Shown in pieces: positions 11,262-22,095 of a DNA stretch of 64,000 nucleotides. Below the pieces are notes generated by a model. The model had not been told where the DNA came from and made no database searches. It saw nothing but the letters and a program-made list of their open reading frames with translations. The stretch spans positions 6,324,001 to 6,388,000 of the forward strand of contig JANTQA010000029.1 in assembly GCA_027625915.1 (NCBI GenBank), written 5' to 3'. Origin of the DNA: Anaeramoeba flamelloides. Lineage: Eukaryota; Metamonada; Anaeramoebidae. The first letter of the stretch is position 1. Each line of letters opens with the position of its first letter. The translations under genes were made by a program, and so were the position numbers.

Positions 11262-12629
11262 ATGACCGGCAAGTGCCAATTTGAATTTTTAAATGGAATC
11301 GACGTCGTTACTGAAAACCCAAGTTTAATCGAAAATCTAGGGAACATAGCAATTGTGTGCAACCAGTCGTGTTGCAATAATGATTTCCAGCCAACTGTAG
11401 ATCTTATTTCGGATCTTTCAAAAAAACTGACAAGCACAACTGTAAAATTAGTTTGTGGGCTGCAACATGGATATCATCTATGTGAGCAAGACAACATGAT
11501 TGAAACACAAGATTCTATTTACCAAACGCTATCGGGCGACGAGTATCCTTTAATTTCACTTTATTCCTCAAAGGGTCGGAAACCATTAAAAGAGCAATTT
11601 TCAAATATCGACACCTTTATTATTGACATTTTTGATGTTGGGTGTCGGGTTTATACCTTTATTTCGAGCATGAAAAAAATTATCAAATACGCAAACCAAA
11701 ACGGGCAATCAGTGATTGTTTTAGATCGTGTGAATCCATTGTTACTTGCTCAAAAGCAAGACAATAATAAAAGCAAAGAAAACAAAGAAAACAAAGAAAA
11801 AACTGTTGATTGGATGTATATTGAAGGCAATGTTCTCTCGGATCAAAGTTTAACTTCCTTTTCGGGGCAATATTCGATCCCATTAAGATTTGGGATGACT
11901 GCAGGGGAGCTTGCTTCATGGTATATCAAGCAATCGGATTTTAATTTGGATTTCAAAGTGATAAAGGTCAAGAATTATGCACGCGACAACCAAGACTTTG
12001 GCAAGGTGATGAATTATTTCTCCAAATTCTTTACTTTGCCCTCTCCAAATTTGCCAACGCACATGACGTCTCTTGTGTACAATTCAACGGTATTCCTTGA
12101 AGGGACAAATTTAAGCGAGGGGAGAGGTACAACAAAGCCCTTCGAGATTATTGGTGCACCCTTTTTAAATCCAGAGGCGATCATCAACAAGATCTCTAGC
12201 CACCAAAAGCAACAGTCCCTAAAGAACGAGATGCAGTATTACAATTCTTTGTGTGGAGTGAAATTATTCAGATTTGATTTTAGGCCTACTTTTTCCAAAT
12301 TCAAAAACCAAATTTGTAAAGGAATTTATCTCAAAATAACAGACCCCAAAACACTTAATAATTTCGCATTAGGGATGTATCTCATTTATTATATAATTAA
12401 GCACTGCCCCAAATTTGAATTTTTAGGCAAGGGATCAGGTTATGAGTATAACCTGGGCGCATACCCCTTTAGTTGCATCGTTGGATCAAAAAAGTGGAAA
12501 GGGTTTTTTGACAAAGTTGCAGAAAATACTCAAAAGGATTATATACCAGAACTGGACCAATTATTGTTGGAAGCCCAAAATGAATCAAACATTTTCGCCT
12601 CAAAAGTACAGAATTTTTTTCTATACTAA
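11262..12629 (+). CDS. DUF1343 / NamZ-like (GH171) exo-N-acetylmuramidase relative
   Basis: A 455-aa single-exon protein matching the DUF1343 family end to end. In bacteria (NamZ, family GH171) this family removes terminal MurNAc from peptidoglycan fragments. Visible landmarks are IDIFDVGCRVYTF (121-133), VLDRVNP (153-159), RFGMTAGELA (209-218), SPNLP (261-265), EGTNLSEGRGTTKPFE (280-295) and the C-terminal GVKLFRFDFRPTFSK. A lysine/asparagine/glutamate insert at 163-181 looks host-like. The family PEHG motif reads LQHG at 67-70, so its usual Glu is Gln. No signal peptide is visible; an upstream leader exon cannot be excluded. The family is mostly bacterial, so transfer from bacterial prey is likely, and the sequence now has the AT bias of the host. 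A role in digesting bacterial walls is inferred. Confidence 0.9.
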   Translation: MTGKCQFEFLNGIDVVTENPSLIENLGNIAIVCNQSCCNNDFQPTVDLISDLSKKLTSTTVKLVCGLQHGYHLCEQDNMIETQDSIYQTLSGDEYPLISLYSSKGRKPLKEQFSNIDTFIIDIFDVGCRVYTFISSMKKIIKYANQNGQSVIVLDRVNPLLLAQKQDNNKSKENKENKEKTVDWMYIEGNVLSDQSLTSFSGQYSIPLRFGMTAGELASWYIKQSDFNLDFKVIKVKNYARDNQDFGKVMNYFSKFFTLPSPNLPTHMTSLVYNSTVFLEGTNLSEGRGTTKPFEIIGAPFLNPEAIINKISSHQKQQSLKNEMQYYNSLCGVKLFRFDFRPTFSKFKNQICKGIYLKITDPKTLNNFALGMYLIYYIIKHCPKFEFLGKGSGYEYNLGAYPFSCIVGSKKWKGFFDKVAENTQKDYIPELDQLLLEAQNESNIFASKVQNFFLY

Positions 12630-15600
12630 ATACTTATATTTATCGATACCCTTTCGTTATAAAAGATAATTGGAGTTGCAACCTAGCTTATAATTCTTTT
12701 AATAATGTGCTTGCTGTGTTTTTTTTTTTATTTTTTTATTTCTTATTTTTATTTAATTGTTCTAATGCAATTAAAATTTTAATAAAAAAAAAATTAAAAT
12801 AAAAATTATTAATGAACAGAAAGTTCATTTTCAATACAAATAGGAAATAATTTTTTTACATTATTTTTAGATCCCTAATTTTTTTTACTTGTTATTTATG
12901 AAAAATTTTTAAAGTAAGTGCTGTAGAAAGGTGTATGATTTTTTAAAAAAAAAATTAGTTGATTTTTCTATCTTCAATAATGCCATGTGGGTAAACAATA
13001 TACCATATTGTTTGGTATGGTTAAAATGAATTGATTTTTTTTATATAGAAACCATAATACAAAATTTTTAAAACAACAAAATTCAATTTTTGAAAAAAAA
13101 AAATCTTATTTAACCAATTCCAGAAGAAATATCAAATTAGAATCATTCAATAATTGAAATATTAATATTTGTTTATAAATTACAATACCTCATAAAAAAC
13201 AAAAAAAAAATAATTATTAATACGATTAGATAAAGGGTGTGTTAATTATTTTGTAGAGAGCAAAACTAAAATTGAATTGATAAATTTGTCTAAATTCAAT
13301 TTAGGAATATTGATCGATTGAATAGTTAGATAACATCAACTAATTTTATTCAAGTTCTTCTATTATGAACAACTCAACCTTAACCTAATATCAATTGATC
13401 AAAAAAAAATTTGATCAAATGAAATAAGGTTCGGTTCTTCAAAAAATGAAATGAAAACAAAAAACTAAAAGATGAAAAAATGATTTTCATAAATTTCAAA
13501 AATCAATATTATTTCCACAATTAATGAAATTGTATTATTTTTATTATTTGGGCTATTTGAACAGTTGTAAAATTTTTAAATTGTGTTTATATATATAAAC
13601 TATTTTCCAGTCAAAGGGAACCAGTTATAATGGGTGAAATATATTTGTTAAAAGGTTTTGTATGGATATTATTAGATAAAATTTATTTTGTAATTATCCA
13701 AATTAAAATTAGTTTTTCACATTTTTACAAATTATTCATTTTTTTTTACACTTAATATAAGTTGTAAAAAAAATTTTTTTTTATTGCAAGATCAATAGTC
13801 GCTTATAAAAATGTGTTATTATAAGGTAAATTAAACTGAAGAAAATATTTGATGAGAAATCATAATGATTTCTTTTGGAATTCTATCCAATCTTTGATCT
13901 TGATAATTGTTTAATAAATGTGAAACATTTTCACATTCTTTTTCATTTCTTTTTTCAAATAGAGACCAAAAATACCAAAAAACTTGCTTAGTGACTTGAT
14001 TTATAAAAGAAAAGTAGGGAAATGGAGTTTAAAATGTTTCCTATTTATTATTCAAAGGTCAGTAGAACATCAAAATTAAAAATCGTGTTTTTCTCAATAG
14101 GGTATAAGAATTTGAGTTTTTCAATTTTTAAAGAAAATTTTATTGATTAATTAGTTTTCTTTCAGAATGGTATCTTACAATTCTTTGAGGTGTATTATTC
14201 TGTTTATTTCTAATTTGTTCTTCAAATTTCAATTATATTATATAAATGATCTATGAAAAAAATGTCTGACTCTTCGGCTGAAATAGAGTTTATGTATATA
14301 TATATTGATAATATCTCTGATTCCAATTATTCATTTTCCTTTTCATGTACAATTATAGATTTTTCACATTTATTTTTCATTATATATAAATCAACCCCAA
14401 TTCAATTGGGTTCAGTTGGGATGGTTGAAATATAAATTATTTTTTAGAATGGATTAAAATTAATATTAGATAAAAAAAATATATTTTTATAATTTCCAAA
14501 TTAAAATCATTTTATCGCATTTTACTTTTTTCTATTTTTTATCATTTTTTTTTTCGATTTTCTTATGACCTAATTCATTTGTAATTTTTTTTTATTGTTA
14601 GATCGATGGCCAATAGGTAAAAATATATAATTCTAATGTTATTGAAACAGTGAAAATGATTTTAGAGAAATCTTTTTGATTTATATTGAAATTTTAACTG
14701 ATATTCAATTAAGGATCAAAATGAAAATTGTTGTTTTACTCAATATTCCCCAAGAATTATTGTTTTCAATTTTAAAGAAATTCCGTTTTTTATGGTTTTA
14801 TTATACGTGGATATCAACTCTTCTTTGATGTGTATTATTATTTGTATTATTTTGAATTTAATCTATGAGGCTAATTAGAATAAAAAATTGATATTTGAAA
14901 AAAATGATAGTACACTTTGGCATTAACAAAGTTTAAATTGAAATTTTGTTATATGAATAAGAAATTTGACGAAGAATTATTTATTTAATAAAAATTCTTG
15001 TTACATATCACATTAATATTAAAGATCTTGAATATAACTCAAAAAGTTATATTAGTGCATTAAATTTTATAAAATACAATAAAATTACTCTTTTAAAAAT
15101 AAATTAACTTGAAATCGAACTTTTTCTTTTTATCTGTGTTTTTGATAGGTAAAATATGATATTTCTCAATAATAAAGAAAAATAAGAAAGGCAAACAATG
15201 CACTTTCAACCACTTTCATGTGTTTCTAAATGTTAGATCATAATTTGAGAAAACAAGTTAAGTTACTGGAGGTATTTTTGAAAAGAAACAATAGATGGGT
15301 GTATAAGTTTATGTTTTGTTATTAATTCTAAATTAGTTCAGTTTTAAAAGTAATTGTGATTTTTTTTCTATTTGATCAAAAAAAAACTACTTTCGCAACT
15401 TATTTAATCTCTATAAATTGTTTGAATAGAATAGAGAACTTCCCATTTATTTTATTGTTTAAAAAATCGTTTAAAAACTTACTATATTTCCTATTTTTTA
15501 CTGAAATTGACTTGTATTGTTCTCTCCAAAAAAATTTGATAAGTTTTATTCATTAGTATTTTTACTTAATCTCTATATATTAAATTAATTAGGAAATATA

Positions 15601-16692
15601 AATCACAAATAAATTATTTTTTTGTTCAAAATTTTAAGATGTGTCATCTTTTTCGGTAATATTTAGAATGGATATGAATTAAAGACAGAAATTACAGAAA
15701 ATGATTTATGGGTATGTAGTGCCTAATAGTTGATTTTTATAAAAGTAAAAGATAAAAAATCAAAAAAAGTATTTTTTTAAAAAAATTGAAACAAAAATTC
15801 AAACAATTGAGTTTTTGTAATACTTAATTTAGAATTTATTGAAAATTAGAAAAAAAACCTTTCGTTTAGAGTAACCCTTCTATCAAGTAAAATTTAAAGA
15901 AAAAAATTTTTCTAAAAAAATATTGAATCATTCCGGATGTTTGTAGTGGTGTACCAATATATCATTTATAATATAAAATAAAGTAAAATCACTTTTTGAT
16001 TTTTTTTAATACTTTGATAATCTTGGATAACAAAAGAATAGTTCTTGTTTTTATTCTGAAATTCAATTGATTTTTGAATCAAAAACATAAAATAAGAGAA
16101 CAAAACAACACCTTTGCTTGAGATTAACAATTTTCTTGTCAAAATCTATTCATTTTCTGAATCACCAGAAAACTTGAGAAAAGATTTACACCAACTAAAA
16201 AAACCAATCGTGCAAAAACTCTAAATTTTTTTTTGGCTTTGAAAAAGATCACAAAAAGATTTTTTGATAATATAAATTTTTATTTCAATGAAAATTATAA
16301 GTCACAATTTTCTTAATGTTTATGGTTTTTTTCAAACATTTTTATTTTTTTTAAAATTTACTTTCATAAAATAAAAAAAAAGAAAGCAAAAGTAAAATAA
16401 AATTAAAAAAAAAAGAAAAACAAAAATTTAAAAAATTATAAAAAATGATTTTTGGTTTAAAAATTGAAATTTGTTTTAAGAAGAATATCCATAATAACTC
16501 AGAGAATATGTTACTATTTTTTTATTTGTATCGGGATTGGTGCCATTGAATGGCTGTTTTTTTTTTTTTTTTTTTTTAATTGTTGTTTGTTTCGAAAATC
16601 GAGCAATTTTCTAATCAAATAAGTAATTAAAAATAGCCTAATTTTTTTACTGAAAAATAGTTTATATTCTAAATGAACGATATGGACACATT
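12630..16692. other. gene-free repeat-derived AT-rich stretch
   Basis: No supported gene. By eye, 12960-13900 resembles 56740-57780, part of the last OLA1 intron. Also, 13540-14230 and 14340-14870 resemble each other in direct orientation, giving an old tandem-like duplication. The similarity is roughly 70-75 percent with many small indels, so these are old copies of an unclassified repeat. Open frames here are short and show no domain. Confidence 0.45.
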
Positions 16693-19600
16693 TTAATTCC
16701 ATAAATTCTCTTCATCTTGATTATTTGAGTTGTTATTATCATTTTCAAATAAATTGGTATGATTTTGATTATTTTCGAATAAACCATAGTTGTTATTATT
16801 TTGGTTGAAGAAATTTTGGTTATTATTATAATTATTTTGGTTAAAATTATCGTTTTGGTTGAAGGGATTTTGGTTATTATCATAATTATTTTGGTTACCA
16901 AAAAAATTATCATTTGATTCTTCTTCTTCTTCTTCTTCTTCTTTTATTTCAGTTTCAACGACTACTTTTTTATGATAAGTGTCTTTAAATTTCTCAAAAT
17001 CATTTAGTTCTTCTCGTGACATTCCTTCTGTTTCCTTTTTCCCATCTGTTAAAATAGTATTGATTTGGGAATTTCCAATTGCTAATGAGCTTCTACGGTG
17101 TCTAGGTCTACGTCTTTTAGGACCAGATGTTTTTTTTGAATGTGTAATCTTAAGTACCATTTTTTCACTGCTGGGCTTCTTCATTGGCCTACGCCCCCCT
17201 CTCATCATGAGTGGGTTGAAGCCGCTACCCCCTCCAAATAGCGTACCCTGTAATAAGGCAACTGTGTTTCTTCTTTCTTTCATCACACTATTTTTGATCA
17301 GTCTTTTCTTAGGTTCTCTTAGCTCAACCTTATCAAAGCTAGATACACGATTGTTGATCATGTTCCTTTTTGGAAGAATTGGTGAAATCTTTTTTGGATC
17401 GTGTAAAAAGTTTTTTTGGAATGGCTCTCTTTTAAAACTGGGCTGGGAATTTCTGCTTTGAGAATGATTTATATCTTTACTGGTATTCTCAGTAATATCT
17501 GTTTGATCATTGTTCAAATTGGAAGGCCTTACCATTGGTCTTCTTCCTCGGATTCCCCTGGTTCTGTTAAAACTATCTTTTGGTTGAGTGATTTTTGATC
17601 CCAATTGTGACATAAAATTTTCATTCACTGTAAATCTTCTATTTCTCCCTTGTATATTGTTTCGCTTTTGAGGCTGTGAAAATTTATTAACAGTGGTCGA
17701 ATTACTAGTTATGTTCTGTTTTGTTTCCACGGGCTTTCTGGCTGTTGTAGATGTTGTCTGTGTTCTTGTATTATTTGGTTTTTGCCATGTTTTTCGTGTT
17801 GTTGTATTTGTGTTTGTTGATCCTGTATTTGGTGATTTTTGCCATGGTTTTTTTACGGTTGTATTTTGGGTATTAGTATTTGTTGTTTTTGTTGTTGTTG
17901 TTGTTGTTTTGCTTTGTGGGTTTTGCCATAGTTGTTGTTTTGCGAGGATACTTGAATTTAGAGGTTTTGCTGTTGTTGCTGTTGTTTTTGTTGTTCGTGT
18001 GTTTGTGTTTTTTTGCCATGGTTTTCTATTAATTCCTTGGTTCTGGGTGGATGTTGTTTGTGATCTTGTATTTTTTTGTGTTGTATTTTGTGGATTTTGC
18101 CAGAGTTTTCTATTTGGTTGGTTTTGAGAAGAATTGTTTGTTTGGTTATTGGTTGTTGAATTATTTGGTTTTTGCCATGGTTTTTTTACTGTTGTGTTTT
18201 GGGTATTTGTTGTTGTTGTTGTTTGTGTTTGTGGTTTTTCCCATGGTTTTCTAGTCGTTGTATTTGTGTTCTGGGTGGATGTTGTTGAAGTATTTGGTTT
18301 CTGCCATGGTTTTCTAATTGATTGGCTTTGGGAAGAATTATTTGAAGTTGTTGTTGTTTGTGTTTGTGGTTTTTCCCATGGTTTTCTTACTGTTTTGTTT
18401 TGGGTATTTGTTGTTGTATTATTTGGTTTTTGCCATGTTTTTTTAATTGGTTGGTTTTGGTTTTTGATTGTTGTTGTTGTTGATGTTTGTGGTTTTTGCC
18501 ATGGTTTTTTTACTGTTGTGTTTTGGGTATTTGTTGTTGTTGTATTATTTGGTTTTTGCCATGTTTTTTTAATTGGTTGGCTTTGAGAAGAATTATCGGT
18601 TGTTGTTGGTGGTGGTAATTGTGATTTTTCCAATGGTTTCCTTATGGTTGTATTTTGGGTATTTGTTGTTGTTGTTGTTGTTGTTGTTGTTTGTGGTTTT
18701 TGCCATGGTTTTTTTACTGTTGTGTTTTGGGTATTTGTTGTTGTTGTTGTTGTTGTTTGTGGTTTTTGCCATGGTTTTTTTACTGTTGTGTTTTGGGTAT
18801 TTGCTGTTGTTGTATTATTTGGTTTTTGCCATGGTTTTCTCGTTGTTGTATTTGTTTTTGTTGTTCCTGTGTTTTGAGTTTTTTGCCATGGTTTTCTAGT
18901 CGTTGTATTTGTGTTCTGGGTGGATGTTGTTGAAGTAGTTGTTGAATTATTTGGTTTCTGCCATGGTTTTTTAATTGGGTGATTTTGAGAAGAATCATTT
19001 GTTTGATTTTTAGTTGTTGTATTTGTTGTTTGTGATTTTTGCCATGGTTTTTTCACTGTTGTGTTTTGGGTATTTGAAGTTGTTGTGGAATTAGTTTGTG
19101 GCTTTTGCCATTGTTTTCTAGTTTGTTGGTTTTGTGAAGAATTAGTTGTTGTTGTTGTTTTTATTGTTGTATTTTGTAACTTTTGGAGTGGTTGTGCTTT
19201 TGATTGGATATTTTGTGGTGTAGTTGTATTTGTCTGTGTTCTTGTATTTGTTTGCTTTTGCCACGGTTTTTTCGTTGTTGTATTTGTGTTTGTTGTTCGT
19301 GTGGTTTGTGGTTTTTGCCATGGTTTCCTGGTTGTTGTGTTACTGGTTGTTGTTGTTTTTGTTGTTGGCTGTGTTCTTGTATTTGTTTGCGGTTTTTGCC
19401 ATGGCTTTCTAGTTGTTGTATTTGTGTTTGTTGTTCCTGTGGTTGTTGGCTTTTGCCATGGTTTTCTCGTTGTTGTATTTGTCTGTGTTCTTGTATTTGT
19501 TTGCTTTTGCCATGGTTTTCTCATTGTTGTGTTTGTGTTTGTTGTTCCTGTTTTTGTTGATGTTGTTCTTGTATTTTGTGGTTTTTGGAATGGTGATACT

Positions 19601-20565
19601 TTTGATTGGACACTCTGTGGTTTTGTTGTTGTTGTTTGTGGTTTTTGCCATGGTTTTCTATTAATACCCTGGCTCTGTGTAGATGTTGTTGTTGTTGTTT
19701 GTGTTTGAGATTTTTGCCATGGTTTTTTTACGGTTGTATTTTGGGTTGTTGTATTTGTCTGTGATCTTGTATTTGTTTGCGTTTTTTGCCATGGTTTTCT
19801 CGTTGTTGTATTTGTGTTTGCTGTTCCTGTGGTTTGTGGTTTTTGCCATGGTTTCCTGGTTGTTGTATTAGTGTTTGTTGTTGTTTTTGTTGTTGTTGTA
19901 TTGTTTGGTTTTTGCCATGTTTTTCGTGTTGTTGTACTTGTGTTTGTCTGTGTTGTTGTATTTTGTTGCGGCTTTTGCCATGTTTTTCGCGTTGTTGTAT
20001 TTGTGTTTGTTGATCCTGTATTTTGTGGTTTTTGCCATGTTTTTCTGGTTGTTGTGGCTGTGTTTGTTGTTGTTCGTTGATTTGTCTGTGTTGTTGTATT
20101 TTGTTGCGGCTTTTGCCATGGTTTTCGCGCTGTTGTACTTGTGTTTGTTGTTGTTTTTTGGTTTGTAGAATTTGTTTGCGGTTTTTGCCATGGTTTTCGC
20201 GTTGTTGTATTTGTGTTTGTTGTTCCTGTGGTTTGTGGCTTTTGCCATGGTTTTCGTGTTGTTGTGGCTGTGTTTTGGGTTCTTTGGTTTTGGGTATTTG
20301 TAGAATTTGTTTGCGGTTTTTGCCATGGTTTTCGCGTTGTTGTATTTGTGTTTGTTGTTCCTGTGGTTGTTGGCTTTTGCCATGGTTTTCGTGTTGTTGT
20401 GGCTGTGTTTTGGGTTCTTTGATTTGTTTGGTTTGTTGTATTTTGTTGCGGTTTTTGCCATGGTTTTCGCGTTGTGGTATTTGTGTTTGTTGTTCCTGTG
20501 GTTTGTGGCTTTTGCCATGGTGATCTTTTTACTTGTTGTTGAGGTCTTTTATTAAAGTTGCTCAT
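16693..20565 (-). CDS. KPWQKP-repeat protein with FAM21/CapZIP-like tail
   Basis: About 1,290 aa from the Met that begins MSNFNKRPQQQVKRSPWQKP; an in-frame Met nine codons upstream is a less likely start. Roughly the first 970 residues are about forty copies of a 15-25-residue unit. Each has the core (R/K)KPWQKPQ and a linker of T, N, Q and G. A non-repetitive basic region follows. It contains RRNTVALLQGTLFGGG, FNPLMMRGGRRP and THSKKTSGPKRRRPRHRR (about 17085-17282). In order and spacing this resembles the CapZIP/FAM21 central region, where an LQ-NP-rich helix precedes a capping-protein-binding motif. Next come a Glu run and an asparagine-rich tail with NPF and LFEN motifs, ending DEENLWN. 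No signal peptide or membrane segment is seen. Frame integrity over 3.9 kb of tandem repeat argues for selection. A cytoskeletal or endosomal role is inferred only from the tail. Confidence 0.85.
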   Translation of the reverse strand: MSNFNKRPQQQVKRSPWQKPQTTGTTNTNTTTRKPWQKPQQNTTNQTNQRTQNTATTTRKPWQKPTTTGTTNTNTTTRKPWQKPQTNSTNTQNQRTQNTATTTRKPWQKPQTTGTTNTNTTTRKPWQKPQTNSTNQKTTTNTSTTARKPWQKPQQNTTTQTNQRTTTNTATTTRKTWQKPQNTGSTNTNTTTRKTWQKPQQNTTTQTNTSTTTRKTWQKPNNTTTTKTTTNTNTTTRKPWQKPQTTGTANTNTTTRKPWQKTQTNTRSQTNTTTQNTTVKKPWQKSQTQTTTTTSTQSQGINRKPWQKPQTTTTKPQSVQSKVSPFQKPQNTRTTSTKTGTTNTNTTMRKPWQKQTNTRTQTNTTTRKPWQKPTTTGTTNTNTTTRKPWQKPQTNTRTQPTTKTTTTSNTTTRKPWQKPQTTRTTNTNTTTKKPWQKQTNTRTQTNTTTPQNIQSKAQPLQKLQNTTIKTTTTTNSSQNQQTRKQWQKPQTNSTTTSNTQNTTVKKPWQKSQTTNTTTKNQTNDSSQNHPIKKPWQKPNNSTTTSTTSTQNTNTTTRKPWQKTQNTGTTKTNTTTRKPWQKPNNTTTANTQNTTVKKPWQKPQTTTTTTTNTQNTTVKKPWQKPQTTTTTTTTTNTQNTTIRKPLEKSQLPPPTTTDNSSQSQPIKKTWQKPNNTTTTNTQNTTVKKPWQKPQTSTTTTIKNQNQPIKKTWQKPNNTTTNTQNKTVRKPWEKPQTQTTTTSNNSSQSQSIRKPWQKPNTSTTSTQNTNTTTRKPWEKPQTQTTTTTNTQNTTVKKPWQKPNNSTTNNQTNNSSQNQPNRKLWQNPQNTTQKNTRSQTTSTQNQGINRKPWQKNTNTRTTKTTATTAKPLNSSILAKQQLWQNPQSKTTTTTTKTTNTNTQNTTVKKPWQKSPNTGSTNTNTTTRKTWQKPNNTRTQTTSTTARKPVETKQNITSNSTTVNKFSQPQKRNNIQGRNRRFTVNENFMSQLGSKITQPKDSFNRTRGIRGRRPMVRPSNLNNDQTDITENTSKDINHSQSRNSQPSFKREPFQKNFLHDPKKISPILPKRNMINNRVSSFDKVELREPKKRLIKNSVMKERRNTVALLQGTLFGGGSGFNPLMMRGGRRPMKKPSSEKMVLKITHSKKTSGPKRRRPRHRRSSLAIGNSQINTILTDGKKETEGMSREELNDFEKFKDTYHKKVVVETEIKEEEEEEEESNDNFFGNQNNYDNNQNPFNQNDNFNQNNYNNNQNFFNQNNNNYGLFENNQNHTNLFENDNNNSNNQDEENLWN
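16700..16980 (-). other. acidic and Asn-rich C-terminal tail of the repeat protein
   Basis: This segment encodes a run of eight or more Glu followed by Asn/Gln/Phe-rich sequence with NPF, DNF and two LFEN motifs, and a last acidic-Trp peptide (DEENLWN). NPF is the known ligand of EH domains. An acidic stretch with a Trp is typical of Arp2/3-binding tails, although the usual DEW-like form is not exact here. Low complexity alone could also produce these matches. Confidence 0.4.
17600..20560 (-). repeat. coding minisatellite (about 45-75 bp units)
   Basis: Tandem, imperfect units each containing a CCATGG-like core that encodes KPWQKP on the minus strand. About 38 units keep the Trp codon and a few have lost it (VSPFQKP, AQPLQKL, RKPLEKS, RKPVETK). 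Unit length varies in multiples of three, so the frame is kept. Higher-order blocks such as QTTGTTNTNTTTRKPWQKP recur, showing local duplication of several units at once. Confidence 0.9.
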
Positions 20566-21928
20566 ACAAAGAAAAAATTTTTGAAAACACAATAAACAAT
20601 TTAGAAAAAATGTTTTGAAGAAAAATTACAAACAACTCTTTCCTAAGAAAATCTTTCCTGTTGAACAACAAAAGCTAACTAATTTTTTGAAAAAATATTT
20701 ATTTTTTTTTCTTTTTCGTTTGATTTTTTAAAGTGTCACTCAACATATTCAAATTGATCATAAAACTTCAATCAAGTTGAACATAATTGAAAAAAGATGT
20801 TTATTTGAAGAACAAATCATTCAAAAGTTTCACTTCATTTTCATTTTCCTTTTCCTGATTACTAAGAGCTTTCACCAACATTGATGAAATTTGTGATAAT
20901 TCTTTCTTGTTTTATGTTATATTTAGTGTGATTGAAAAATCCTAATTGGCTGATTCTGAAGAATTTGAAACAAGCAAAAAATATTTCCCATTTAAATTTC
21001 AATTACAAGAGTTTTGTGAAATTTTTGTAATCTTTATCTGGAAAAGAAAATAACATCAAAAGGGTTATTCGAGAACTGTCCCCAGTAACTTTACAAATTA
21101 AAATAATTGATTTTGTTTTACAAATAAAGAGAAAATGATTCTACAAATTCTTTCTCATTTTTGTGTCGAGATGAATGCGAAACAAAATAATTTTTTCTCA
21201 CATGCTGATATTAGCTTGAGTTAGCAATCTTAAAAACCACAAACACAAAAATAAAATGTGTTTATACAATACTAACATCAACGATGTTAATTTTCTTTGT
21301 TTTGTTTTTTATCAAAGATTTTTACTTCAAATATTAAAAAAACAAACAAAAATATCTTTTCAAAGATTTACCCAATCCATAACGATCTAAAAACAAAGAG
21401 TGTTGTTTCTTTTATTGACCGGAAGCTTGGTATTGTCAGGCATTACACAGACCAATGAGACCTTTTTATACATTAAGTTTCTTCTATATTTTTCGAAAGG
21501 AGATAATAACTTCAATCCTCGATTAGGTTCTTGTGTCTAGCCAGTGTCTAATCCTCTAACTGATTACAAAAATTTAACTCAATATAAAAATATTGGCTTA
21601 TTGGAGAAATAAAAATAGCAAACCAATGTACCTAGAGTGATATATAAATCGGGAATAGGTGACTTTAAGTGAATTTTAAAAATGAATTATGAAGAAAACA
21701 AAAGATTTTATGGGAGTTTTTTGAAAAAAAGGAGAAAAATATCAGGTTTTTTAAGTTGTCTAAATTAAACCATTGTGTTTCACACCATTTTTGTAATTTT
21801 CAACAAATTGTAGAAAGAAAAATTAATTCAATATTTTGAACCATTTTCCATTAATTCCAGATCTAACCTCAAAATCCTGTCGAATCTGAACCAAGTGTGT
21901 TTGTATTAATTCCTATCTTGAAATATCA
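20566..21928. other. gene-free stretch upstream of the repeat protein
   Basis: Slightly less AT-biased than its surroundings but without an open frame worth calling. It should contain the promoter and 5' UTR of the minus-strand repeat gene. No distinct motif stands out. Confidence 0.4.
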
Positions 21929-22095
21929 GACTGGTATTTGAATTGTAAATGGGGAAAAATTTTCATTGAATTTTCAGATTCCCTTTTCAAATAGATCCCA
22001 AATTACAACACATTTCTGAGAAAACTCCATTTATTGAAATGTAAATCTAGAAATCAGGTGAAAATTTTATTCCATTTAGAATTCAAATGCCAGTA
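21929..22095. mobile_element. MITE family 7, copy a (ACTGGTATTTGAAT ends)
   Basis: 167 bp with inverted ends: ACTGGTATTTGAATTGTAAA on the left and TTTAGAATTCAAATGCCAGTA on the right. It has the same length and terminal sequence as 34048-34214, and the longer 54231-54479 copy has the same ends. TA at the right edge and CAGT-like termini suggest Tc1/mariner-type mobilisation. Confidence 0.75.

Noticed and set aside
17693-20555. Many plus-strand open frames rich in Cys, Val, Phe and Leu opposite the repeat gene
   Set aside because: They are other-frame readings of the tandem KPWQKP minisatellite. The minus-strand frame is the only one that continues into a non-repetitive, domain-like region and spans the whole array.
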